A stretch of DNA of 64,000 bases from Rhodanobacteraceae bacterium. Its GTDB lineage: Bacteria; Pseudomonadota; Gammaproteobacteria; Xanthomonadales; SZUA-5. Location: the NCBI GenBank assembly GCA_024234055.1, contig JACKOW010000008.1, positions 124,001 through 188,000 of the forward strand, written 5' to 3'. Each line of letters begins with the position of its first letter. Within the stretch, counting starts at the first letter, position 1. The position numbers and the translations under genes were made by a program. The notes beneath the pieces were generated by a model. That model was not told where the DNA came from. It did not search any database and saw only the letters and a list, made by a program, of their open reading frames with translations. This document shows, piece after piece, positions 35,149 to 43,453 of this stretch.

Positions 35149-36123
35149 TCAATAACGTCGAGCCCGATGCCACGCTGCAGCTGTTTCGACAATCGCGTCC
35201 AGCGATTGATATTGAGGATTCCAGCCCAGGAGTTCACGGGCCTTGGTGCTGTCAGCGATCAAGGTCGCGGGATCCCCGGGCCGGCGCGGCGCGTTCACTC
35301 TGGGGACAGATCGCCCTGTGACTCGCTCCACCGATTCGATGACTTCGAGTACGCTGGCACCAGACTCGCTCCCGAGATTGAACACGTGGGCACCCGAATT
35401 GGCGAGCAGGAAATCCATGGCGCACGCGTGGGCCTGCGCCAGATCGTCCACATGCACATAATCCCGTATGCACGTTCCATCAGCCGTTGGATAGTCTTGG
35501 CCGAGCACGCGAAGCGCCGGCGCTGAGCCGAGCGCTGCATTCAAGGCATTGGGAATCAAGTGCGTTTCCGGATCGTGCGACTCTCCGATTCCACCGTGCG
35601 GAGAAGCTCCAGCCGCATTGAAGTAACGCAGCGCAACGCTGTCCAGTTCGTAGGCAGCAACAGCATCAGCCAGCAGGCGCTCGCACATCCACTTGCTGGC
35701 CCCGTAGGGATTTATTGGCGCCTTTGGGTGGTCTTCTCCGATCCGATCCGCCTCAGGCACCCCGAAGATGGCACAGGTCGATGAGAACACCAGGCGATGA
35801 ACCTCTCTCTTGCGCATCACCTTCAACAAGTTCAAGGTGCCAACGAGGTTGTTGTCGTAGTAGCTGTAAGGGTCCGTGACTGACTCGCCAACCAGCGCCT
35901 TGGCGCAAAAGTGCATCACCACTTCCGCGCCGGACGCGGATAGCGCCCGGTCGATGGCTGCAGGATCCAGCAAGTCACCCACATGCAGTGGGTTCCCCGT
36001 GACAGCGACGCGATGTCCCGTGCTCAGGTTATCGAAGACATGCACCTCATGGCCCGCCTGGTTCAACCAGCGCACCATGTGCGCACCAATATAACCAGCG
36101 CCACCACACACCAGTACCTTCAT
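35149..36123 (-). CDS. galE: UDP-glucose 4-epimerase
   Basis: A 324-residue extended short-chain dehydrogenase/reductase. The NAD-binding motif GGAGYIGAH is at the N-terminus, the catalytic Ser/Tyr/Lys are in FSSTCAIFG and NPYGASKWMCE, and TCIRDYVHVDDLAQAH is typical of GalE. It supplies UDP-Gal (or UDP-GalNAc). ATG at 36123 lies inside a longer frame; it overlaps closely with the end of fcl (36125). Same strand and spacing put it in one operon with fcl and gmd. Confidence 0.93.
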   Translation of the reverse strand: MKVLVCGGAGYIGAHMVRWLNQAGHEVHVFDNLSTGHRVAVTGNPLHVGDLLDPAAIDRALSASGAEVVMHFCAKALVGESVTDPYSYYDNNLVGTLNLLKVMRKREVHRLVFSSTCAIFGVPEADRIGEDHPKAPINPYGASKWMCERLLADAVAAYELDSVALRYFNAAGASPHGGIGESHDPETHLIPNALNAALGSAPALRVLGQDYPTADGTCIRDYVHVDDLAQAHACAMDFLLANSGAHVFNLGSESGASVLEVIESVERVTGRSVPRVNAPRRPGDPATLIADSTKARELLGWNPQYQSLDAIVETAAAWHRARRY

Positions 36124-36124
36124 C

Positions 36125-37072
36125 TCAGCTCCGCGCCTCGGCCGCATGATCCACAAACCACTGATAGGTGCTGGCCAGTCCTTCATCGAGTCCAATCCGG
36201 GCTTGCCAGCCCAAGTTGGTCAAACGACTGACATCGAGCAACTTCCGGGGTGTCCCATCCGGCTTCGATGGATCACAGATGATTTCGCCCTGATAGCCGA
36301 CCACGGCGGCCACCCGCTGCGCCAGCTCAAGGATGGTCAGATCGTCCCCCACACCCACATTGATGATCTCCGCGCTACTGTATTTGCGCATCAAATGGAC
36401 CGAGGCATCGGCGAGATCGTCCACGTGCAGGAATTCGCGACGGGGGCTGCCCGAACCCCAGATCACAACCTGCAAGAGCCCATCGCGTTTCGCCTCATGA
36501 AAGCGTCGGATCAGCGCGGGCAATACATGTGAATTCTCGGGGTGAAAATTGTCCCCAGGGCCATAGAGATTGGTTGGCATCAGTGAAATGGCGTCGAAGC
36601 CATACTGCTGACGATAAGCCTGACACATCTTGATACCCGCGATCTTGGCTATCGCATACCACTCATTCGTGGGTTCCAGCGGCCCCGTCAGCAGGCATTC
36701 CTCGCGCATCGGTTGCGGCGCATGCTTGGGGTAGATGCAAGACGAGCCCAGGAACAAGAGCTTGCGCACACCGTGCCGCCAGGCAGCATCGATCACCGCG
36801 TTCTGAATGCAGAGATTGTCGTGGAGGAACTCAGCCGGGTACAGGCTGTTGGCATGGATACCTCCGACCTTGGCAGCAGCCATGAACACGAGGTCCGGCC
36901 TTTCTCGGGCAAACCACGCGCTCACTGCGGTGGCATCGCGCAGATCGACCGACGAACGCTCGATCGTCATGAGGTTGGTAAATCCTGCGGAGTGCAAACG
37001 CCGCAGGAGGGCCGAACCAACCAAGCCACGGTGGCCAGCTACCAGAATCCGATCACTCTGATCAATCATCAA
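36125..37072 (-). CDS. fcl: GDP-L-fucose synthase
   Basis: Fcl epimerises and reduces GDP-4-keto-6-deoxymannose to GDP-L-fucose. The 315-residue SDR shows AGHRGLVGSAL (NADPH site), GSSCIYP (Ser), EWYAIAKIAGIKM (Tyr/Lys) and PTNLYGPGDNFHPENSHV, all typical of the family. It follows gmd by about 100 bases and precedes galE by one base. Confidence 0.95.
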   Translation of the reverse strand: MMIDQSDRILVAGHRGLVGSALLRRLHSAGFTNLMTIERSSVDLRDATAVSAWFARERPDLVFMAAAKVGGIHANSLYPAEFLHDNLCIQNAVIDAAWRHGVRKLLFLGSSCIYPKHAPQPMREECLLTGPLEPTNEWYAIAKIAGIKMCQAYRQQYGFDAISLMPTNLYGPGDNFHPENSHVLPALIRRFHEAKRDGLLQVVIWGSGSPRREFLHVDDLADASVHLMRKYSSAEIINVGVGDDLTILELAQRVAAVVGYQGEIICDPSKPDGTPRKLLDVSRLTNLGWQARIGLDEGLASTYQWFVDHAAEARS

Positions 37073-37173
37073 TCGCGTCCTGAAATCCCCTGAACCGACC
37101 CAACGCCGGCCACACTAGCCACCGACGGCACGAACTTCATGCCCGCGGGAAGCGCCGAAACATCGTCCAGCAT

Positions 37174-38319
37174 CTACTCATGATGGTCGAAAGCCCTGAA
37201 ACCCGCGCGGCGAATCATTGCGTCGCGCTGAGCCAGCTTGAGATCCTCGCGCATCATCTCGCCGACCAGGCCATTGAAGCCGACTTTAGGAGCCCAACCC
37301 AGCTTTTCTCTGGCCTTGCTGGGATCACCAAGCAGCGTGTCGACCTCCGAAGGCCTGAAGTAGCGCGGATCGATGGCGACAATGCGCTGGCCAACCTTCA
37401 ACGCGCTTTCCGCGGGCGCCGCCGCAATGACACCGATCTCATCAACCCCACTTCCCTCCCATTCGATCGCAATACCCAATTCCGCCGCAGCGCAGGTCAC
37501 AAACTCCCGCACCGAATGCTGCACTCCCGTGGCAATCACGAAGTCCTCTGGCTCATCGGCCTGAAGCATGAGCCATTGCGCCTCCACGAAGTCCCGCGCG
37601 TGCCCCCAATCCCGCAGGGAATTCAGGTTCCCCAGATACAAGCAATCCTGCAAACCCAAGTGAATACGCGCCAGCGCACGGGTGATCTTTCGCGTCACGA
37701 AAGTCTCACCACGAATCGGCGATTCATGGTTGAACAGGATGCCGTTGCAAGCAAACATGCCGTAGGACTCCCGGTAGTTCACCGTGATCCAGTAGGCGTA
37801 GACCTTTGCGGCTCCGTAGGGAGAGCGCGGGTAGAAGGGAGTGGTCTCGCGCTGAGGAATCTCCTGGACCTTGCCGAACATCTCGGATGTGGACGCCTGA
37901 TAGAAGCGTGTCCTCTGCTCCAGACCAAGAATGCGAATAGCCTCAAGCAGCCGGAGGCAACCCATGGCATCGCTATTGGCCGTGTACTCCGGGCTCTCAA
38001 ACGACACTGCGACGTGACTCTGCGCACCGAGATTGTAGATCTCATCGGGCTGAACCTCTTGCACTATACGAATCAGATTGGTGGAATCCGTCAGATCCCC
38101 GTAGTGCAAAATGAGTTTCCGGTTCTTCTCATGAGGATCCTGGTAAAGATGATCTATGCGATCGGTATTGAACGAGGACGCCCGGCGCTTTATTCCGTGC
38201 ACCTCATAGCCCTTGCCAAGTAGAAATTCAGCCAAATAGGCGCCATCTTGACCCGTGATACCAGTTATCAACGCCACCTTGCCGTTCGCACCTGAATTTT
38301 CACTGCACTCTGTATTCAC
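37174..38319 (-). CDS. gmd: GDP-mannose 4,6-dehydratase
   Basis: Gmd converts GDP-D-mannose to GDP-4-keto-6-deoxymannose, the precursor of GDP-fucose with Fcl. The 381-residue protein has ALITGITGQDGAYLAEFLL, YNLGAQSHVAVSFE, the active-site region STSEMFGKVQEIPQ, and PYGAAKVYAYWITVNYRESY. The start is GTG at 38319; it overlaps the stop of the methyltransferase gene by one base, so the two are translationally coupled. Confidence 0.95.
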   Translation of the reverse strand: MNTECSENSGANGKVALITGITGQDGAYLAEFLLGKGYEVHGIKRRASSFNTDRIDHLYQDPHEKNRKLILHYGDLTDSTNLIRIVQEVQPDEIYNLGAQSHVAVSFESPEYTANSDAMGCLRLLEAIRILGLEQRTRFYQASTSEMFGKVQEIPQRETTPFYPRSPYGAAKVYAYWITVNYRESYGMFACNGILFNHESPIRGETFVTRKITRALARIHLGLQDCLYLGNLNSLRDWGHARDFVEAQWLMLQADEPEDFVIATGVQHSVREFVTCAAAELGIAIEWEGSGVDEIGVIAAAPAESALKVGQRIVAIDPRYFRPSEVDTLLGDPSKAREKLGWAPKVGFNGLVGEMMREDLKLAQRDAMIRRAGFRAFDHHE

Positions 38320-39305
38320 TATTCTACCTTTCTGACTGTCGCCCGAGGCGCCCGCGCTGCGGCAATCGACTGCAGCGATGCAAGCTTGAGCGTTGACTCA
38401 CGAAATGAATACACCACCGCTCCCGAACAATCCCGGACGTCACCCGCCCAAGACCAGACCTCGCTGCTCACCAACGGACGTACATTGATCTCTACCCGAA
38501 CGGTAAACCCGGATCGAACTCGCACGGTTTCCCCCAGAAGGAACGTCGCCCGCCCATAGACCAGTTTAGGCGCATCCGGAGCGTTGGTTAAAACCAATCC
38601 ATTTCCAAAATGCAGATCAAACCAGCCCATGAAGCCGTGTAAATCTCCATCCTGCGCCATTTGAAAAACAAGCTCAGGACACAAATCCATCCTGACATCT
38701 GTCGACCAAGAGAACTCGCCGAGACATTGCGCCGGCGAAAGTAGGTCGGATGCATTTGCCTGCGAAGCGATCAGGCTGCCGAACTCCCAGCGGCCGAGCG
38801 AACTTATGTCGACGCCAAGGTCATTTTCCTTCCAGATCCTGTTCCACTCCGCCATAAATCTCGGCTCGCTCACAGGAGCCACGAACATCCTGTCCGACAT
38901 CGGCAGTACAACGCCCTTGGCGGTCAAGAAGCGACGACACGCATCGCTCACAATGGCTTGCGTGCCCCCAAACAATGGTAAGGTACCGCGAATATCGGCC
39001 AGTATGACATCCACTCGATCGGGCAGATCGATCTCGCGTGAATCAGCGCAGATCACCACGATCTGGTCTTCGAAACCATTTCTCTTAGCCGCGTCAACCA
39101 ACGCCCACACCAGTGGATTGGGGTCAACAGCGTAAACTCTTTGCGCCCCGAACTTGCAAGCCAGCAAGGACAAAATCCCCGAGCCGGCCCCTAGGTCCAG
39201 CACAATTGACCCAGGCTTGACGTGACGTCGCATTGCATCGGTGAAAGCAGCCATCCGCAACGGATCGGACAGCATCACGCCGTATGACCTCATGTTATAC
39301 GACAT
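38319..39305 (-). CDS. PRMT-like class I SAM methyltransferase
   Basis: A 328-residue protein with a Rossmann SAM-binding core: motif I VLDLGAGSGILSLLACKFGA near residue 36, an acidic post-I VYAVDPNP, and ICADSREIDLPDRVDVILADI. The layout, with the preceding SYGVMLSDPLRMAAF helix and a C-terminal beta-barrel-like half, resembles protein arginine methyltransferases, but the PRMT double-E loop reads ILADIRGTLPL and lacks both glutamates. Arginine methylation is therefore doubtful. ATG at 39305 is preferred to 39365. It sits between the lasso-type cyclase and gmd and overlaps gmd by one base. It could methylate the RiPP product or a sugar; the evidence does not decide. Confidence 0.7.
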   Translation of the reverse strand: MSYNMRSYGVMLSDPLRMAAFTDAMRRHVKPGSIVLDLGAGSGILSLLACKFGAQRVYAVDPNPLVWALVDAAKRNGFEDQIVVICADSREIDLPDRVDVILADIRGTLPLFGGTQAIVSDACRRFLTAKGVVLPMSDRMFVAPVSEPRFMAEWNRIWKENDLGVDISSLGRWEFGSLIASQANASDLLSPAQCLGEFSWSTDVRMDLCPELVFQMAQDGDLHGFMGWFDLHFGNGLVLTNAPDAPKLVYGRATFLLGETVRVRSGFTVRVEINVRPLVSSEVWSWAGDVRDCSGAVVYSFRESTLKLASLQSIAAARAPRATVRKVE

Positions 39306-39457
39306 GCTTCGATCCCATCCCGACAGTGCCACTATCTCGCGACCCAGCCTTTGCCAGAGACGCACTCACCATCGACGCCGCTCCGATCGATGATCGCCAC
39401 TCGCTTGCCGTTGACACATAAATTGACATCTCTTCTCATGCGGAGCTACCGCGATTC

Positions 39458-41296
39458 TCATACCCATGGCAAAGAGAGTCCGAAAAGCCAGCGGTCGAGC
39501 ATCAATGGCTGCACCCATTCCTTTGGTTGCAGCCGGTCATATTGCTTAGCCGCCTCGTGATAACGGTCGAGATTCACGTAGTTGGCGATATCAGCAGGCC
39601 GTTTCAAAATCAGCGACTGATGAACCTCCGCTTTCCCGCCGTGCCCTCGAAGCAAATTTGCGGCTGGCGTCTTCGGACGATTCAAGACCGCATCCGGCAA
39701 GCGTCCGCGCATGGCCTCTCGAAGCAAATGCTTCTTGTGCATCAGTCCCAACTCTGGGTAACTCAACCTCGCCTCGATGACCCGAAGATCAAGAAACGGA
39801 TCAGTGGCGCTGGGCAAGATCTGAAGTACATCAGCCGAATCCATCTGCAGCACCCACGGATGCCACATCAGGGATGACCGTACATGACCGAAGGGCTGAT
39901 TGCTTGACCAGCTCTTGCGATCAAGAAAATCTTCCCAATAATCCACCAGTCGCAGCCGCGCAACAAATTCCTTTGATATCCATTTCGGTAGTTCCGGGCG
40001 CGCTGCATCGGCAGCCTTGGTTGACTTGCCGCCTGATGGGAATCGAACTCGTTGGAACAGGCCTGTACCGAGTGACGGCCGCAATCCGTGCCGGAAATAA
40101 AGTAGCGAAGCGGCCTCTGCCGCAATTCGAAGTCCATATCTTCGGGCGGTGGCCAGCACATTGGGATTGCCAGAACACAATACGTTGTCACCGCCGTGGC
40201 CGTACAAGACGACATCAGAATGCTGAGCAGTGATTGAACGCGCCAGATTGCCGAATTCCGGAAACAAGTCCAAGGAAGGCACCGTTGAGCGAGAGATGGC
40301 CCCCAACGGCGTCGCTTGGGAATAGTCAAACACCTCGTGAGGATAGCCGAGTCGTTTGGCCACTTCGGAAGCGAATAGCGCCTCATCATCATCCCCGTCG
40401 GCAATGAACGTAAATGCCGAAACTGCCGTCGGCCCGCCGCCGGCCGACGCTGCGTCGGAACACAAGCCGGCTACTGCCGTCGAGTCGAGACCGCCGCTGA
40501 GCGCGATGGCTACGCGCCGATCTCGAACGCGATCCGATACTGCGTTTGCAAGAACTTCCCGGAAATGCTCGCAGTAGTCATGCAGGCGGGGCAAGCGTAG
40601 CGCGGTTGACGATTCGGGAAAGGACCATGTGTGATCCCGAGTCAACTCACGACCGGCGATTGTGTTGAAACTGCCGGCAGCGACCTGGGATATGGATTTG
40701 TAGGGCGTGCGCTCATGATCGATGGCTGCGTGATACCCGACCAGCAGGAAGCCAGCGATAGCGAACTCATCGACTTCGGAGAGTGACGGATGCTTCGGAA
40801 TCAGCGGCGACAGCTCTGACGACAGACGAACGTCCTGTTCGTTCTGGCTGATGTAGAGCGTGCGAAGTCCCAGCGGTGAGGTTCCAAACCTGACCTTTCC
40901 GGTCTCCCCGTCATAAATGACGAAGGCATAGTCACCAAGGACGTGGTCTACAAGGCTCGCCCCCCATTTCAAGAAGGCTGCCAGTATCAGGTTCGCCGTA
41001 TTGGCGCGGCTCAAGTCGCGCTCGCGGCGCACGTCTCCGCAGCTCAACGCCCTGATCAACGAAGCTTTACCGTCGATCCGAGCGTCGCAAAGTACTGTCC
41101 AGCGTTCGCTTTCGAGACAATTTTCCTCCGGTCCAGACCAGCTCTCGGGCCCCGTCCAATACGTTCGATAGGCAAATCTCTTGTCGACAGTTCTGCCGCA
41201 GGCGCTACTGCCACTCGCTGACTGTCGCGAGCATGCCGGAGGAGGTGCTGTTGCTGGCAGCTCAGGGATAGGGGAATAGGAGAGCGAGAAGTGCAT
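39458..41296 (-). CDS. Asparagine-synthetase-type lasso peptide cyclase (C protein)
   Basis: A 612-residue protein with an N-terminal Ntn-like domain lacking Cys at position 2 (MHFSLSYS) and a C-terminal ATP-pyrophosphatase domain with SGGLDSTAVAGL near residue 266. Loss of the glutaminase Cys is usual in lasso cyclases, which adenylate an Asp/Glu side chain and join it to the core N-terminus. The later YGHGGDNVLCSGN block is also typical of AsnB-like enzymes. ATG at 41296 has AGG five bases upstream; the longer frame to 41470 has no homology. The precursor, PqqD-like, kinase and nucleotidyltransferase genes upstream on the same strand support the lasso role. Confidence 0.85.
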   Translation of the reverse strand: MHFSLSYSPIPELPATAPPPACSRQSASGSSACGRTVDKRFAYRTYWTGPESWSGPEENCLESERWTVLCDARIDGKASLIRALSCGDVRRERDLSRANTANLILAAFLKWGASLVDHVLGDYAFVIYDGETGKVRFGTSPLGLRTLYISQNEQDVRLSSELSPLIPKHPSLSEVDEFAIAGFLLVGYHAAIDHERTPYKSISQVAAGSFNTIAGRELTRDHTWSFPESSTALRLPRLHDYCEHFREVLANAVSDRVRDRRVAIALSGGLDSTAVAGLCSDAASAGGGPTAVSAFTFIADGDDDEALFASEVAKRLGYPHEVFDYSQATPLGAISRSTVPSLDLFPEFGNLARSITAQHSDVVLYGHGGDNVLCSGNPNVLATARRYGLRIAAEAASLLYFRHGLRPSLGTGLFQRVRFPSGGKSTKAADAARPELPKWISKEFVARLRLVDYWEDFLDRKSWSSNQPFGHVRSSLMWHPWVLQMDSADVLQILPSATDPFLDLRVIEARLSYPELGLMHKKHLLREAMRGRLPDAVLNRPKTPAANLLRGHGGKAEVHQSLILKRPADIANYVNLDRYHEAAKQYDRLQPKEWVQPLMLDRWLFGLSLPWV

Positions 41297-41686
41297 CAAG
41301 CCTGTACTGGCCGCGCAAGTGATGCGAACCGCTGACTCCCACGCATGGCAGAAGGACGTCGAAGCCCGACGGGAGGAGAAGCGAAGCGATAGCCTTTCCG
41401 AGAATCGCGGGGGCCACTGCCAAGATCGAGTGACAGCATTGAGACCGAGCGACAACCCATACGGGAACACAGCGCCAGTGCGACGCTTTCGTAGCGTTCA
41501 TGGTAGTCGGCGCTTTCGGACGGATTCCCGTCGAACCTGGCCACTGGACCAATAGCCACGCCAACGGCCGCAAGTGGAAGCTTGCGGCCCGTTGAGCATT
41601 CAAGGCTGTTCAACCGAGCCGAACTGACTCGGCGCATCGCCTTCTGGGCCGGGGTCACGCCGTCAAGCGAGGGCCCGGCCCGAAGA
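41297..41686. other. 390-bp gap between precursor and cyclase genes
   Basis: A GGGCCGGG/CCCGGCCC hairpin (41646-41653 with 41674-41681) lies right after the precursor stop. ORFs of 113-120 codons on the minus strand cross the remainder but have no recognisable features. The gap may separate abundant precursor mRNA from cyclase mRNA. Confidence 0.4.
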
Positions 41687-41824
41687 TCAGAAGGGAGAGG
41701 TCGTGAAGATCACCATGCCGTTCGACAAACCGTCGCCGTTGGTGCTGAGCTGCTGCATCTGCACGAAGTCCTTGGCGATGCCCAGATCCGTCACTACCGG
41801 CTTCGTGTACTCAGTCTTGTCCAT
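41687..41824 (-). CDS. Putative lasso peptide precursor (A)
   Basis: A 45-residue peptide with a very strong start: AGGAGG, 6-base spacer, ATG at 41824. The leader carries Y6-T-K-P9 and L14-G15, the YxxP...LG pattern bound by PqqD-type leader recognition domains in lasso systems. The usual Thr two before the core is missing: the matching region reads DFVQ at 19-22. If cleavage follows Gln22, the core is 23 residues, starts Met23 and has its only acidic residue, Asp31, at core position 9, suiting a 9-member ring. The tail ends IFTTSPF with Phe40 and Phe45 as possible plugs. Met as ring residue 1 would be unusual. Placed between the PqqD-like and cyclase genes. Confidence 0.75.
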   Translation of the reverse strand: MDKTEYTKPVVTDLGIAKDFVQMQQLSTNGDGLSNGMVIFTTSPF

Positions 41825-42001
41825 GATCAACCTCCTGTTGAGGCGATACTGCCCCTGTAACAAGATGCTACCCAGAAAACCGTGCTCCGTGCAAGCGCTC
41901 CGGGACATCTCGACCCACGAAGGATCCTGGTTCCAGCCGCATCAACCAGAGCACAGTGACGCATGCAGCCAAAACCAGCAGCCCACGGACCCATCCAATC
42001 G

Positions 42002-42268
42002 TCAGGCAGATTTAGTACGAACCAAGAAGCCCTCACGCTCGCACTTTTCAACGAAGGCCAGTACATCCGCCTCCAAGGTCGCCTGGTCTATGTCGTAATA
42101 TTGCAGCAGCGCCGATGCTGCTCGCTGTGGGTCTCCAGCTTCGATGATTGCTTCAAGCATTTTGGAAGCGACGCTGTCCAGAGAAAAGAAGCGCTCATCG
42201 GAAAAGCGAAATACAACAACCTCCGGACCAAGCTTCTGCAGGACAACCTTCTCGCTCAATTTATACAT
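42002..42268 (-). CDS. PqqD-family leader-binding protein (lasso B1 / RRE)
   Basis: An 88-residue winged-helix protein of the PqqD family, the RiPP recognition element that holds the YxxP leader and delivers the precursor to its enzymes. Features include VVLQKLGPEVVVFRFSDERFFSLDSVASKMLEAI at the N-terminus and a C-terminal helix VLAFVEKCEREGFLV. It overlaps the kinase stop by 8 bases, so expression is coupled. The precursor starts 178 bases downstream. Confidence 0.88.
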   Translation of the reverse strand: MYKLSEKVVLQKLGPEVVVFRFSDERFFSLDSVASKMLEAIIEAGDPQRAASALLQYYDIDQATLEADVLAFVEKCEREGFLVRTKSA

Positions 42269-43199
42269 GGTCAGGCCTCAGGGGGATAAGTCCCAGTTCG
42301 CGAATGCAAGCAAGAACGTCAACTAGATCGCCATCCGATCGTCGCGGCCGAACGACTCGAAAGAAGGGCACGGAAGAGACGACCGACGCTAAAAATGCAA
42401 GTGCGTCTTCAAACTCCCACATCTTGACACCTATTTGCGGGATGAACAGCAGCTTGCGTGATTCGATCAAGGCCTCAGGCAAGGACATGCGCGTTATCGT
42501 GACGTCTTCGGCAAGGTCGGAAACCTCGAGCAACACCATTCCCTTGAGCATTGCCGATGCGACGCTATTGTCCGTGGACAACCCAATGATTGATTTTCTT
42601 TTCTCATCGCACTCGATCCCTACTATTGTTTGCTCCAGGGCGAGGGCTTGAACAGATCCTGAGAACAGCTTCAGCCCTCGCTCGGCAATACCCCAGATCA
42701 AAGGCGTACCGTTGCTGAACCTGATCAGACCCAAATCATCGGCAATCAATTTCCCGCCAGCATTGAACACCAGATTTGCAGCGGTCGTGGATTTGCCTGC
42801 CCCGGAAGGGCCAAAAAAAGCGAGCGCGCTTCCTCCGAAAGCTACGGCGCTCAGGTGCAACGGAAACAGCCCCCTCTGGGCGAGCATGATGGCGAATCCG
42901 GGACCATAAAGAAATCCCAGAAACGTTCGGAATTCCACTTCATCCGGATCGTATTCAGCAAAAATGTGGGAACTATCTGTGACCGCAATCCTGCACTCAC
43001 CCTTGAACTGGAACCACACTCCCTTCTCGCAGCTTGGCGTCCTGGCGATATCAAGGGAGTGCCGCTGCACGATCTGCACGCGGACATCAGGCTCACGACT
43101 ATCGTCGATCGTCACCAAAGGAGTCAGCGGCACATTCGACCAGATCCTAAGGCCCACCGCCTCATACACATATCCCTGTTTGACCGACATACGTATCAT
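42261..43199 (-). CDS. HprK-like kinase of lasso cluster
   Basis: A 312-residue protein with an HPr-kinase-like C-terminal domain: P-loop FGPSGAGKSTTAANLV near residue 130 and ADDLGLIRF downstream. Related kinases in lasso clusters phosphorylate a C-terminal Ser of the precursor (paeninodin type). Here the precursor ends in Phe with a Ser three from the end, so a changed target or another role is possible. ATG at 43199 overlaps the stop of the 84-codon frame in a TGATG; GTG at 43202 is also in frame. Confidence 0.82.
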   Translation of the reverse strand: MIRMSVKQGYVYEAVGLRIWSNVPLTPLVTIDDSREPDVRVQIVQRHSLDIARTPSCEKGVWFQFKGECRIAVTDSSHIFAEYDPDEVEFRTFLGFLYGPGFAIMLAQRGLFPLHLSAVAFGGSALAFFGPSGAGKSTTAANLVFNAGGKLIADDLGLIRFSNGTPLIWGIAERGLKLFSGSVQALALEQTIVGIECDEKRKSIIGLSTDNSVASAMLKGMVLLEVSDLAEDVTITRMSLPEALIESRKLLFIPQIGVKMWEFEDALAFLASVVSSVPFFRVVRPRRSDGDLVDVLACIRELGLIPLRPDHV

Positions 43200-43453
43200 C
43201 ACCCCACATCTACCAACGGCACCGGAAGCGGCAACGGGCCGTCAGTTATCGAGAAATTCAAGCAGGTTGTAGATCTTGAAATCACCCGCCACAGCCGACG
43301 AAGATGGCCCCAAAGCCCACGCTGGCGTCGATACGGCCGTCGGCACCATGTGACATCAGCCTCAACATCCGTCAATCTGCGGAGCGACTCCGGACGGAAG
43401 AGGCCAACCGCGATCCAAAATGCATGCTGAGCGTAAAAGCCCGTACCAGACAC
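43199..43453 (-). pseudogene. 84-codon ORF, possible remnant of lasso B2 leader protease
   Basis: This GTG-started frame sits where a B2 transglutaminase-like protease gene (about 130-150 residues) is usually found, between nucleotidyltransferase and kinase. Its stop overlaps the kinase ATG in TGATG. The stretch RPESLRRL, RPYRRQRGLWGHL and VISRSTTCL faintly resembles the B2 N-terminal half up to the catalytic Cys block (ATCL); nothing like the HAWVE His/Asp half follows. Its 5' part overlaps the nucleotidyltransferase frame by 82 bases, and its codon use is poor for this genome. It may be a truncated B2 remnant or chance; the 35-codon ORF at 43242-43349 competes for the same DNA. Confidence 0.3.
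43242..43349 (-). CDS. Small 35-residue ORF in the lasso cluster
   Basis: ATG at 43349 is preceded by TTGAGG about ten bases upstream. The frame runs 35 codons to TGA at 43242, filling the gap between nucleotidyltransferase (stop 43372) and kinase (start 43199) without overlap. It starts MVPTAVSTPAWALG and ends DFKIYNLLEFLDN. Codon third positions look more like coding DNA than the competing 84-codon frame. No family is recognised; it has no YxxP leader, so it is not an obvious second precursor. Confidence 0.4.
   Translation of the reverse strand: MVPTAVSTPAWALGPSSSAVAGDFKIYNLLEFLDN

Noticed and set aside
41262..41658. Minus-strand ORFs of 113 and 120 codons between lasso precursor and cyclase
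   Set aside because: They overlap each other in different frames, overlap the cyclase start, and have no leader motif or recognisable domain.
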